A stretch of DNA of 25,964 nucleotides, taken from assembly GCA_022447685.1 (NCBI GenBank), contig JAKVAO010000035.1:1-25964 (forward strand), in the 5' to 3' direction. The notes under the pieces are model-generated. The model was not told the origin of the DNA. It worked only from the letters and a program-made list of their open reading frames with translations, and did no database searches. The translations under genes and the position numbers were made by a program. Source of the DNA: Candidatus Caenarcanales bacterium (GTDB lineage: Bacteria > Cyanobacteriota > Vampirovibrionia > LMEP-6097). Of this stretch, positions 8,671 to 16,653 are shown in pieces; the stretch's first letter is position 1, and every line of letters starts with the position of its first letter.

Positions 8671-8747
8671 TTTTTAATAGACGCTTTGATCCTTATATCT
8701 CATAGAATAGCTTATAAATATATGTATATTTTTTACTTTATAATAAC

Positions 8748-11480
8748 ATGTCTTATCTTGATATCGTTCAAGTGAGGTTAAAAGGATTAATAAAGCAGAT
8801 TGGTCAAACCAACAAGGCTAATAAAACCAATAAATTACCCCACAAGAAGCAAAAGACCTCACAAGTAAATGAAGCAAAGAAAAATTCTCAGACTTTATTA
8901 GATGAACAAAGTCTAAAACTATATTCTTATATTTTTGAAGCTGCTCAAGGCTTTACTAAGCAGCAAGATATTGAAGAATCAATTCATAAGAGTACCTCTT
9001 TCTTCTTCAATGATTTGAAAGCGAATAATCCTGAATTATATGGAAAAGTTCTAGATTTATATTTGGATAAATTTATAACCCAAGAAATAACAGATAATGA
9101 ATGGGAAAGAAGAAACAATGATTTATTAAATGCTGGTGGAGTAGCTATCACTGATAATGAGTCTAATAGAGATATATTGTTGAGGGATATTAAAAAAGGA
9201 CAAAATAAACAGCTCAAGGAGTGGATCAAGGCTTTAGAAGACGAAACAAATCCAGAAAAGACTGATGACTTAAAATTAAGGCATACTATTTTTAATACTA
9301 TTTTAGGTTTAGAAACTAGAAGCTTAGAAGCCAATGTAAAAGATGAGGAGATTACAAAAACTCTAAATTTGTTGAAAACTAGGGAATATGATACTAATAA
9401 TTTACAACTAGATTTAGATGTTTGTTTAGTCATGCTTGATTTAAATATAGATTCTGATTTTTCTTCTGAAGCTTCAAAAGATGATTTATTTCAAACCTTA
9501 CAAGAAAAAAGACAATCTCTCAATAAATATTCTGATAATGAAGATGGTATATCTAGAAATGATTTTTTTGATTCAAACTCTAATGTGATTTTAAATAATG
9601 TTTATAGTTATTTATTAGCTGATCCTCTCAATAAGAAACTTAAATTTGTTAAAAGACGTGATTCTTCACTCAAACCATACCCTGAAATTAATAGAGAAGC
9701 TTTAGTAAAAGCTATAGCTGATATGAAGACTACTACTCAAAACTCTTCTTCGTTAAATTTTCCTAGACTCTATGCACATTATATTAATGAATCACTAGTA
9801 AGCTCTAAAAGCTTTGATTTAAGTGAAACTTCAGGTGAGTGGCGTGTATTTAAAAAAGGTTCTAAACCTGAAAAATTAGTTGAAGCATTAGATGGCTATA
9901 ATACTGGTTGGTGTACGGCAGGTTATGATTTTGCTGAAAGTGCACTGAAAGACGGTGATTTTTATATATATTGTTCTTATAACAATAATCCTGAACCTAA
10001 GGCTCTAGTTCCTAGAATAGCAATCAAAATGACAGGAAATAGAATTGCTGAAATCAGAGGAATAGCAGTATCTCAAGCCATGGACTCCTATATTGCAGAG
10101 ACTAACATTTTAGAAACTATGTTAAATTCCAAGAGAGCTAATGGGGATCCAATCTTCCCAGATAAAGAAATTTTCCTTAGAAAAGATAAAGACCTGAAGA
10201 GTTTAAATAGAATTTATGGAAAATATAAATCTGGATCTGAATTAAGTAAGGAAGACTTAACTTTTATTTATGAGATTAGAAGACCTTTTAGTCATTTTTC
10301 TCAAGACGAGTATAATGAACAATTAAATGAAATGATTAATTCGAGACTCTTTTCTTATGAGTCTGATATGGCTGTTATATTTGATATTCGGGAAGATCAA
10401 TTTGCTTCATCTGAGTCGGAAATAAATGAAAATACCTTGGTTTATTACCCAGAAGATAGATCCATAATTCCTATGAATTATTATGAAAATTATCCTCATA
10501 ATAAAATACGTAAGCAAATGCTTGACTATGCTCATAAAAAAAATAACCTTGTTTATAATCTTCGAGATAATAATGAGCGTAGCTATATGAATAACTTAGG
10601 CTCTAAGTTAGATTTAGATAAAATGAAAACTATGCATCAAAATGGTGCTGATCTTGGTTATAAGGATATTTATAATGTAAGTTTGCTTTCTACAGTATTA
10701 TTTTTTAGTAATGGAACTGACAAAGAAAGGTCAGATATTATTGAATATCTTTTAGATATTGGTATTGAGGTAGGTCGATCCACTTATCATGACGTAATTT
10801 GTGATACTAGTGATTATACTTTATTCTCTCAAATTATGAATGCCCAAATAAAGGAAAGGTCCAGTGATCCTCCAGCTTCATTTTTATATTATCGTGAAGG
10901 TTCCATCAGTTCCAATCTTAAATTTGCGGAGTGTTTAATTGACTCTCTTGACATAGCTGCGTTAGATAAGAAGATAAGTAATTCATTATTCGAGCTTTTA
11001 CTTAAATATAAGCTTGACGATAAAATTCCAGACTTAATTGAAAAGGGATTAGATTTATCAATAATTGAGGGAGGCTATGAAAATGCTTTATCCAAATTTA
11101 CTAGTAGAGGAACTAATCCTAAATTGATAAAAGATGTTTTTTTAAAAAATGGTTTTGATCTGGATGAAAGAGTTTGTGTGAATGGACCTAATCCTGTTTA
11201 TTCTGCAGTAAAAGCAGGAAATATTCCAATGATTAAAGAGTTGCATAGATTAGGAGCCGATTTCTCTTGTGAATATCTTTTTGGTACTGATTATCCTAAG
11301 AAATTAATTCACATAGCTAATTCTATAGACGACAAATCAAAACGTGAGAAAGTAATAAAATTATTGACTCATATTAATAGGACTAACTTGAATCCGCAAG
11401 ACTATGAAATTAAGCTTCCAGAGAATCTAAACGACAAATCTGTAAGAAATATCTTCTCTGTACTTTTCAATCAAATTTAA
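8748..11480 (+). CDS. Large unknown protein with WCTA-motif domain and ankyrin-like repeats
   Basis: This 910-residue protein has no signal peptide or membrane helix. Residues ~15-45 are Lys/Asn/Thr-rich and probably disordered. Residues ~50-350 are helical and unrecognised. Around residues 380-460 is a compact conserved-looking block: TGWCTAG, then GDFYIYCSY, then PRIAIKM, NRIAEIRGIA and a Gln-containing segment. Its order (Cys motif, aromatic strand, strand ending in RG) recalls the C-terminal domain of PcfJ-like proteins, but that is only a distant impression. Residues ~615-710 and ~785-880 contain ankyrin-like helix pairs, for example the segments HQNGADLG and YSAVKAGNIPMIKELHRLGA. The start ATG follows a TATAAT very closely (3 nt), so a second upstream box, TATATT, may be the real promoter. 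A role in protein binding is inferred from the repeats; the catalytic function, if any, is unknown. Confidence 0.7.
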   Translation: MSYLDIVQVRLKGLIKQIGQTNKANKTNKLPHKKQKTSQVNEAKKNSQTLLDEQSLKLYSYIFEAAQGFTKQQDIEESIHKSTSFFFNDLKANNPELYGKVLDLYLDKFITQEITDNEWERRNNDLLNAGGVAITDNESNRDILLRDIKKGQNKQLKEWIKALEDETNPEKTDDLKLRHTIFNTILGLETRSLEANVKDEEITKTLNLLKTREYDTNNLQLDLDVCLVMLDLNIDSDFSSEASKDDLFQTLQEKRQSLNKYSDNEDGISRNDFFDSNSNVILNNVYSYLLADPLNKKLKFVKRRDSSLKPYPEINREALVKAIADMKTTTQNSSSLNFPRLYAHYINESLVSSKSFDLSETSGEWRVFKKGSKPEKLVEALDGYNTGWCTAGYDFAESALKDGDFYIYCSYNNNPEPKALVPRIAIKMTGNRIAEIRGIAVSQAMDSYIAETNILETMLNSKRANGDPIFPDKEIFLRKDKDLKSLNRIYGKYKSGSELSKEDLTFIYEIRRPFSHFSQDEYNEQLNEMINSRLFSYESDMAVIFDIREDQFASSESEINENTLVYYPEDRSIIPMNYYENYPHNKIRKQMLDYAHKKNNLVYNLRDNNERSYMNNLGSKLDLDKMKTMHQNGADLGYKDIYNVSLLSTVLFFSNGTDKERSDIIEYLLDIGIEVGRSTYHDVICDTSDYTLFSQIMNAQIKERSSDPPASFLYYREGSISSNLKFAECLIDSLDIAALDKKISNSLFELLLKYKLDDKIPDLIEKGLDLSIIEGGYENALSKFTSRGTNPKLIKDVFLKNGFDLDERVCVNGPNPVYSAVKAGNIPMIKELHRLGADFSCEYLFGTDYPKKLIHIANSIDDKSKREKVIKLLTHINRTNLNPQDYEIKLPENLNDKSVRNIFSVLFNQI

Positions 11481-11522
11481 TATTTTGAAATATTATTTAC
11501 TATACTAACTATTTAATACTAA

Positions 11523-11840
11523 CTACTTAGCTTCCTGAGAACTATTCATATGCTCAGGTCTTAGCTTAGCTCCCTTAAGTAAAGGAACTTTAGATGAGAA
11601 AATAGATTCTGCATCAACATGATTAGCTTGAATAATAAACTCAGCTTCATTAGGATCTATATCGAAATACTTAGAAATAACTTGAAGAATTTCTTGCTTC
11701 ATTTGATTCATGACCCCAGGAGCAACTTCCTGTCTATCGTGGGTGAGCATCAATCTCATTCTACTAGCCGCTGTGCTACCACTTTTATCATCGGCTTGGC
11801 CGCTAATTTTACTGAAGAGATTTTTTACTGCTGTGAACAT
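11523..11840 (-). CDS. minE: Cell division topological specificity factor MinE
   Basis: MinE stimulates the MinD ATPase at the membrane and so drives the pole-to-pole oscillation that keeps MinC away from mid-cell. The 105-residue protein has the typical layout: an amphipathic N-terminus (MFTAVKNLFSKI) that can touch the membrane, the MinD-contacting helix ASRMRLMLTHDRQEVAPGVM around residues 25-44, and the topological-specificity half MKQEILQVISKYFDIDPNEAEF. The C-terminal ~25 residues are an extra polar tail. The ATG lies 1 nt after the minD stop, and the gene is last in minC-minD-minE. It converges on the 910-residue gene with 42 nt between, including an 18-bp AT-only palindrome at 11478-11495 that is too weak to call a terminator. 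Confidence 0.93.
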   Translation of the reverse strand: MFTAVKNLFSKISGQADDKSGSTAASRMRLMLTHDRQEVAPGVMNQMKQEILQVISKYFDIDPNEAEFIIQANHVDAESIFSSKVPLLKGAKLRPEHMNSSQEAK

Positions 11841-11841
11841 C

Positions 11842-12633
11842 TTAACTAAATATCGCCTTTAATTTTCCGAAAAATCCTTTACCTTTGATATCCATAAGTG
11901 GAACATCCTCACCCTGAATTCTCTTAGCTATATTTCTATATGCTTGTCCAGCTGATTTATTAGCTGTAAGTGAAAGAGGCTCACCTTTGTTGGTAGAAAC
12001 TACTACATCTTCATCATCAGGAACTATACCTAGTAATTCCACTGATAAGATTTCACAGATATCGTCTATATTCATCATCTGATTAGCATTCACTAAATCA
12101 GGTTTAATTCTATTTATAACTAGTCTATAAGAATCTAATTCATTCTTTCTAGCTTCAAGTAAACCAATAATTCTGTCTGCATCTCTAACTGAAGACATTT
12201 CAGGAGTTACTACTACTACAGCTTCGTCTGCTCCAGCTATGCTGTTTTGGAAGCCAGATTCAATTCCAGCTGGGCAATCAACTAAAACAAAATCAAACAT
12301 AGCTTTAAGATCAGTAACCAATTCTTTTACTTGATCAGCGTTTACTGCTGTCTTGTCTCTGGTTTGTGCGGCTGGTAATAATGATAAAGTTGGTAATTTC
12401 TTGTCTTTAACAAGTGCTTGTTTCACTTTACAAGTACCTTCAATAACGTCAACTAGGTTATAAACAACTCTGTTCTCTAGGCCCATAAGTATGTCTAAAT
12501 TTCTTAAACCTATGTCCATATCTACTACACAAACATTTTTACCTTGCTTTGCAAGTGCAGCTCCGATATTAGCAGTAGTTGTAGTTTTACCTACTCCACC
12601 TTTTCCTGACGTTATAACAATTACTCTACCCAT
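11842..12633 (-). CDS. minD: Septum site-determining ATPase MinD
   Basis: MinD is a ParA-type ATPase that binds the membrane in its ATP form, carries MinC and is released by MinE. The 263-residue protein shows the deviant Walker A motif GKGGVGKTT at residues 10-18, the VVDMDIGLRNLD switch segment near residues 37-48, the Walker B-like VLVDCPAGIESG near residues 116-127 and the VVVVTPEMSSVRDADR block. The C-terminal GFFGKLKAIFS is the amphipathic membrane-targeting helix. A TAGG sequence lies just before the ATG, as expected for an internal operon gene, 20 nt after minC. Confidence 0.97.
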   Translation of the reverse strand: MGRVIVITSGKGGVGKTTTTANIGAALAKQGKNVCVVDMDIGLRNLDILMGLENRVVYNLVDVIEGTCKVKQALVKDKKLPTLSLLPAAQTRDKTAVNADQVKELVTDLKAMFDFVLVDCPAGIESGFQNSIAGADEAVVVVTPEMSSVRDADRIIGLLEARKNELDSYRLVINRIKPDLVNANQMMNIDDICEILSVELLGIVPDDEDVVVSTNKGEPLSLTANKSAGQAYRNIAKRIQGEDVPLMDIKGKGFFGKLKAIFS

Positions 12634-12653
12634 GTAACAACCTAATGAATTAA

Positions 12654-13385
12654 TTAAGATTTGTATATCATTATCTCATTATTTTCGATTTTTGCAAGCT
12701 CTGCTCCGTTAAAATAATTACTTTTTTCGCCTTTTTTGTGTTCCGTGTCCTCTGAAAGGCTTAAAAACTTCTCTGCGATTCTGATCTGACAATTGTTAAA
12801 TTTTAATGCTGAAATAGTTGCATTAAAATTTCCATTAGATCCTGCGTGAACTATTCCTCTACAAGTTCCCCAAACCAAAATATCTCCTTCGGCAATTATT
12901 TCAGCTGATGGATTAACGTCACCATAGACAATTACAGTGCCTGGGTATCTTATTAGATGACCTGCTCTAAGATTGGCTTTAACATAAAGAGTATCAGGAA
13001 TATTATATTCTTCGTCTTTAGTTTCTGTTTTAGAAGTGGCAACTGTTTCTGTCTGTCCATCATCAAAGCTGAGCTTCACATCACGGAAACTATCAGCTGA
13101 TGCAATAATATTCTCCAGATCTCCAGCTGCATAAGAAGCTCTTAGTGAGATATTTTTCTTATTTAGTGAGTCTTGGATTTCTTGAATTTGTTGTTTAACA
13201 TCTTTGGCGCCACTATTCAATTCCATCTCAGGTATGATTACAGAGACTGAGTTACCTGAGAAGAAACTAGCACTTCTATTTAATTCTTTCTCAAGCTCTC
13301 TGGTGAAGGAATCTTTACTAAAGTCAAAAGATGAAAGATCTAAAAATATTTCTTTTTTATGCTGTTTTACCTTGAGTTCGGGCAT
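12654..13385 (-). CDS. minC: Septum formation inhibitor MinC
   Basis: MinC blocks FtsZ ring assembly wherever MinD recruits it. The 243-residue protein has a less conserved N-terminal domain (to about residue 100), a short acidic and Thr-rich linker (~110-128) and a clear C-terminal right-handed beta-helix domain: LRAGHLIRYPGTVIVYGDVNPSAEI, then a GDILVWGTCRGIVHAG turn and a final strand QIRIAEKFLSL. The RSGQ-type segment before it is replaced by LRAGHL, a common MinC variant. It is first in the min operon. TATAAT lies exactly 6 nt before the ATG, so the operon transcript should be leaderless. Confidence 0.93.
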   Translation of the reverse strand: MPELKVKQHKKEIFLDLSSFDFSKDSFTRELEKELNRSASFFSGNSVSVIIPEMELNSGAKDVKQQIQEIQDSLNKKNISLRASYAAGDLENIIASADSFRDVKLSFDDGQTETVATSKTETKDEEYNIPDTLYVKANLRAGHLIRYPGTVIVYGDVNPSAEIIAEGDILVWGTCRGIVHAGSNGNFNATISALKFNNCQIRIAEKFLSLSEDTEHKKGEKSNYFNGAELAKIENNEIMIYKS

Positions 13386-13391
13386 ATAGAC

Positions 13392-13419
13392 ATTATAATT
13401 GAATTAGAGAATAATTCAA
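13392..13419 (-). promoter_or_regulatory. minC promoter (-10 TATAAT) with overlapping inverted repeat
   Basis: On the minus strand a perfect TATAAT (13392-13397) is separated from the minC ATG by 6 nt. Directly upstream, TTGAATT (13399-13405) and AATTCAA (13413-13419) form 7-bp perfect inverted arms around a 7-nt spacer, inside the -35 to -10 interval. This could be an operator shared with the divergent permease gene at 13468, or simply AT-rich symmetry. Confidence 0.45.
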
Positions 13420-13467
13420 ATTTTTTGATTTTTGCCTCTCTTTTTTGTTCCTTAATAATTTCTAAAA

Positions 13468-14562
13468 ATGGTGGATGTGAGAAAAAATATAGATACTTGG
13501 AAGCTTAGAACTTATCAGTTGGTGAGCTTTGCTTTGTTTTTATTTATAGCTAATTCTCTTATTAACGCTGCTTCGAAAATCTCAGATGTCGTGGTAACTT
13601 TTTTTATCGCCATCTTGATTAACTACTTACTTGCAAAGCCAGTTGAATTTCTTACCAAATATATTCGCTACCGAATCATTTCTGTTGCAATCATATATCT
13701 AACTTTTATTGCGATCTTGATTCTTTTGAGCGTTTACCTCTTTCCTGAAATTTTGGTCCAGTTAAGAGCTTTATCTAATTCGATTCCAGTCTTAATTCCG
13801 AAAGTCAAATCACTTTTGGATGCTTTTACTAGCTTTCTTGCTAGTCATCAGATAGTTTTACCATTTTCTTTTAACTTGAACGGTTTTGTTAACGGTGCTC
13901 TGGAAGCGATAAAAGAATTTAAGATATCTCAATTTAGTAGTTTTTTAACTTCTTTTATCAAGAACTCTTTCTCTATTGGACTTTATTTAGTTTTGACTGT
14001 GATCATTAGTTTTTATTTACTGGTAGATGGAAGAAGAGTTTGGGATTTGTTTCTGACTCCTTTTGAAGGTAAGTTCAAAGAACATTTGATTAATGTTAAG
14101 AAGAAAATCGATAATGGTTTATATGCTTTTATTATTGGTCAATTCCAGATAGCTTCACTGACTACACTTGTGATGCTTAGTACTTATTTTATTTTGAAAG
14201 TGCCATTTGCATTAGTATTGGGGCTCGCACAGATGCTTGAAATGCTTCCAGTGATTGGAACTTGGCTTGCTATTATTCCTTGTATTATTATTGTTGCTTT
14301 CTCAACCAGTTTCACTAAGGCTTTTATAGTTCTAATTGTTTATATGACTTATACTCAGATTTTTAGAGATAATTTGATAACTCCTAGAATTATGGGTAAT
14401 GCTTTAGGATTTCATCCTGTGGCTATTATTCTGGGTTTAATTGTTGGTGCTAAGCTCTATGGTGCTTTTGGTGTTGTTTTTGCGCTTCCTGCTATGTCAA
14501 TAATTTCAGCTGTAATTCAGTATATGCATGAGATGAATAGTCTTAAGCTTAGGAAGTATTAG
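13468..14562 (+). CDS. AI-2E family (PerM-like) membrane permease
   Basis: The 364-residue polytopic protein has two N-terminal hydrophobic segments (~17-32 and ~36-52), another near 66-88, a soluble stretch with VDGRRVWDLFLTPFEGKFKEHL in the middle, and four more membrane segments to the end. This is the PF01594 layout, with the family segment MLEMLPVIGTWLAIIPC near residues 256-272 and PRIMGNALGFHPVAIILGLIVGAKLYG near 308-334. The family includes AI-2 exporters and Na+/H+ antiporters, so the substrate cannot be assigned. It is divergent from minC with an 82-nt gap. No strong ribosome-binding site is seen. Confidence 0.85.
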   Translation: MVDVRKNIDTWKLRTYQLVSFALFLFIANSLINAASKISDVVVTFFIAILINYLLAKPVEFLTKYIRYRIISVAIIYLTFIAILILLSVYLFPEILVQLRALSNSIPVLIPKVKSLLDAFTSFLASHQIVLPFSFNLNGFVNGALEAIKEFKISQFSSFLTSFIKNSFSIGLYLVLTVIISFYLLVDGRRVWDLFLTPFEGKFKEHLINVKKKIDNGLYAFIIGQFQIASLTTLVMLSTYFILKVPFALVLGLAQMLEMLPVIGTWLAIIPCIIIVAFSTSFTKAFIVLIVYMTYTQIFRDNLITPRIMGNALGFHPVAIILGLIVGAKLYGAFGVVFALPAMSIISAVIQYMHEMNSLKLRKY

Positions 14563-14714
14563 TATGCCCGAAAGTACGATCTATTACCTGTGAGAATTCT
14601 GAAAATCTTTGCTCGAATAATATTGGATCTTTTTTCAGTTAATAAATCGTTGTACTGTTTATAGTGAAGATGTTAGTAAATCCACCCTGGACTTATATTA
14701 ATTTCATTAGAAAT

Positions 14715-15175
14715 TTAAAACTCTTTTTTTATAGTACTTTTTATAATTAACTTTGAAATACTTTCTTCACCATAGTGCCTTTTTAAGGCATCAAAATTCT
14801 TTTTCACTTTATCTAGATTTGGTCTTTCTGCAAACTTAGCTTCAATAAGCTTTGTAGATCGTGAATACTGCATAAATGACACATTAAAACAGTGTCTTTT
14901 AGATATAATTTAGGTGATTTTACAAGCCGTTTCCCTAGATTTCTAAAATATGGTTTCAGGATATAGACTATCTGTGAAGTTTCTAATACTGAGACCCACT
15001 CTTTAACCGTGTTTATACTCACACCTATATCTCTTGAGAGGTCAGAGTCCGAGAGAATTTGAGTGGAGCGAATAGCTACAGCTTTTAAAAAAATGGCGAA
15101 GTCACTTAGTTTACTTACATTTAATATATTTCTTACATCCCTTTCTAGGTATGTCGTTATATAGCTTGAATACCA
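14715..15175 (-). pseudogene. Degraded DUF4143-type AAA+ ATPase remnant
   Basis: Two frames together carry the C-terminal part of a DUF4143/AAA ATPase. From 15175 the minus strand reads WYSSYITTYLERDVRN, a DLSRDIGVSINTVKEWVSVLE helix-turn-helix-like segment and PYFRNLGKRLVKSPKLY, all characteristic of the family, then ends at 14813. From about 14855 a different frame reads LIEAKFAERP followed by KRHYGEES, the family's C-terminal end, stopping at 14715. The N-terminal ATPase with Walker A, and the middle that should join the two parts, are missing. The 152 bp between this and the permease gene (14563-14714) show nothing recognisable. The gene is clearly dead: truncation, an internal deletion and a frameshift. 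Confidence 0.75.
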
Positions 15176-15460
15176 GTTTGAGCTTTGAATATTTGCTCTC
15201 TGAGATATTTTTCATTAGTGCAAGCAAGTGAGGTACTTGTAGCTCCTCCGTTCACTATTCTTTCTTCATTTCCAGAAGATATTGTAACTCTGGTATTTTC
15301 ACTGACATTTCTCAAGTGATCGACTATTTCATTAATCTCTCTTTGCAAAGCATCTCTTTCATCCACTGACTTAGTGCCATTAATTCCCTGAACAAAAAGT
15401 TCTCGGTTACTTGCTCTAGAACTTTAATTTGATTCTTACAAATATATTATCGAGTTGCTT
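15157..15460 (-). pseudogene. Degraded flagellin remnant
   Basis: On the minus strand from 15423 an open frame reads SSRASNRELFVQGINGTK, then SVDERDALQREINEIVDHL and RNVSENTRV. This matches the conserved flagellin ND1 pattern (RELAVQAANGTN, then ALQxEIxxLxxEI, then a short NT segment). The end of the frame, YLREQIFKAQTGIQAI, resembles the C-terminal D0 segment (REQILxQxG). Just upstream another frame gives NIFVRIKLK, like the segment that precedes REL in flagellins. So this is a flagellin that lost its first part and its middle and carries at least one frameshift. It abuts the DUF4143 remnant and lies right after the rhodanese gene. It is more like classical flagellin than the flagellin-like protein at 22816-24831. 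Confidence 0.65.
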
Positions 15461-15461
15461 A

Positions 15462-15791
15462 TCAATACATAGGGACATCAGTATCTATCTGTTCAGACCA
15501 TGCATGAATACCGCCTTCTAGATTGTAGAGTTCGTATTCTTCATTCTGTTCTTGTAACCATGCTATAACTTTTTTGCTTCTGCTGCCATGATGACAGTGT
15601 ACAACGACCGGTTTGTTAACGGGGAATTCACTCACCCTCTCAGGTATTTCTGACATTGGGATAAGTGTCCCTTCAATGTTTGCATACTTGAATTCATCAG
15701 GGTTACGAACATCTATTAATGTAAAATCTTTATTCTCGTCCAACCACTGCTTTAAATCTTGAACTGTAATTGCTTTAATCGTTTGAAACAT
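15462..15791 (-). CDS. Single-domain rhodanese-like sulfurtransferase
   Basis: The 109-residue cytosolic protein is one rhodanese domain: DLKQWLDENKDFTLIDVRNP at residues 12-31, EFKYANIEGTLIPMSEIP with the usual charged turn, and the active-site loop VVVHCHHGSRS with the catalytic cysteine at C66, matching the CxxGxR pattern of GlpE- and MoeB-associated types. The C-terminus NLEGGIHAWSEQID is the family ending. It would transfer sulphane sulphur from a persulphide; the acceptor is unknown. TATAAT at 15800-15805 is 8 nt from the ATG, implying almost no leader. It stands alone, with pseudogenes downstream and a non-coding region upstream. Confidence 0.9.
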   Translation of the reverse strand: MFQTIKAITVQDLKQWLDENKDFTLIDVRNPDEFKYANIEGTLIPMSEIPERVSEFPVNKPVVVHCHHGSRSKKVIAWLQEQNEEYELYNLEGGIHAWSEQIDTDVPMY

Positions 15792-15799
15792 TAGTTCTG

Positions 15800-15805
15800 A
15801 TTATA
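15800..15805 (-). promoter_or_regulatory. Rhodanese gene -10 box
   Basis: A perfect TATAAT on the minus strand ends 8 nt before the ATG at 15791, placing the expected transcription start one or two bases before the start codon. Confidence 0.45.
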
Positions 15806-15860
15806 TATTAAAGGAATTTGAATGTAAATTAGAATTGTCTTAAAAAGCTGTTTTAGAAGA

Positions 15861-15917
15861 GAGGGGGGAATACCAATGGAAGCTCAGAAAAAATTGATAT
15901 TCCCCATACATTTATAA
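15861..15917 (+). promoter_or_regulatory. Hairpin enclosing a G-rich ribosome-binding site and a 13-codon ORF
   Basis: On the plus strand GAGGGGGG (15861-15868) is followed 7 nt later by ATG (15876) and a 13-codon frame ending in TAA at 15917 (MEAQKKLIFPIHL). GGGGAATACCAAT (15865-15877) pairs with ATTGATATTCCCC (15893-15905) with one mismatch, leaving a 15-nt loop, so the site and the start codon would be hidden in a stem. It lies in the 253-bp region between the rhodanese and Maf genes. The rest of that region is AT-rich with no other feature. It may be a leader peptide, an RNA element, or the remnant of a surface-protein gene start. Confidence 0.35.
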
Positions 15918-16044
15918 TACATGTAAAAGGAATTATCTTAATCATCCTTAAGGTTGTTTTTAATATTTATTTTTAGTTAATTATCTATGAGCTTCCAAGT
16001 CACATAAAATAATCGAATTACATTATATAATTAATTTCAAGATT

Positions 16045-16653
16045 ATGGCAATAATACTTAATGATGAAATTATTCTTGGCTCTGGATCAGAGACTAGGCT
16101 TGAGCTTTTAAAGAGGCATGGCTTAAATATTAATAATTTTGCTCCGACTGTAGATGAAGAGCAGCTAAAAAATGAACACTGTCAAGATATGGGTCCTAAT
16201 GAGATGGCACTTTTTTTAGCTAAGGCTAAAGCTAAAGATGTTTCGGCTAAATTTCCAGATGCTTATGTAATTGCAGCTGATCAGGTATGTGAACTTAAGG
16301 GAAGAGTCTTTGATAAGCCTGGTAATAGGGAAAATGCAATAAAGCATTTGAAACTACTTAGAAACCAAACTCATAATCAGAACTGTGCCATGGTTATAGC
16401 TAGAAATTGTGAGATAATTTATGAATCAATTACGAAGGCTTATATTAGTCTTAGAGACTTGAGTGATAGTGAGATTGAAGCTTATATAGATTTAGAGCAA
16501 CCGTTTCAGTCCTGCGGTGCCTATATGCTGGAGAAGCACGGTAAACATATTTTCAAATCTATAGAAGGTGATCACGATGTGATTTTAGGCCTAGATGTAG
16601 TTGAACTCTTCAACAAATTATACGAATTAAAAGCAATTGAGCTTAAGCCTTAA
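16045..16653 (+). CDS. Maf-family nucleoside triphosphate pyrophosphatase
   Basis: Maf proteins hydrolyse non-canonical or modified NTPs such as m7GTP, dTTP/UTP or pseudo-UTP to the monophosphate, a house-cleaning role. The 202-residue protein has the N-terminal SxSxxRxxLL motif (SGSETRLELLKRHG, residues 13-26), the FAPTVDEE segment, the catalytic IAADQV with D79, and the late YIDLEQPFQSCGAYMLEKHG block that stands for the usual WRGKAGAYGIQ region. That last segment is unusual and resembles the pseudo-UTP type least well, so the substrate subtype is open. A TATAAT lies 13 nt before the ATG. The gene converges on the subtilase gene and their stop codons overlap by 4 nt (16650-16653). Confidence 0.85.
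   Translation: MAIILNDEIILGSGSETRLELLKRHGLNINNFAPTVDEEQLKNEHCQDMGPNEMALFLAKAKAKDVSAKFPDAYVIAADQVCELKGRVFDKPGNRENAIKHLKLLRNQTHNQNCAMVIARNCEIIYESITKAYISLRDLSDSEIEAYIDLEQPFQSCGAYMLEKHGKHIFKSIEGDHDVILGLDVVELFNKLYELKAIELKP

Noticed and set aside
11478..11495. 18-bp perfect palindrome between the convergent 910-residue gene and minE, as a terminator
   Set aside because: The stem is A/T except for the loop, too weak for a rho-independent terminator, and no T-run follows.
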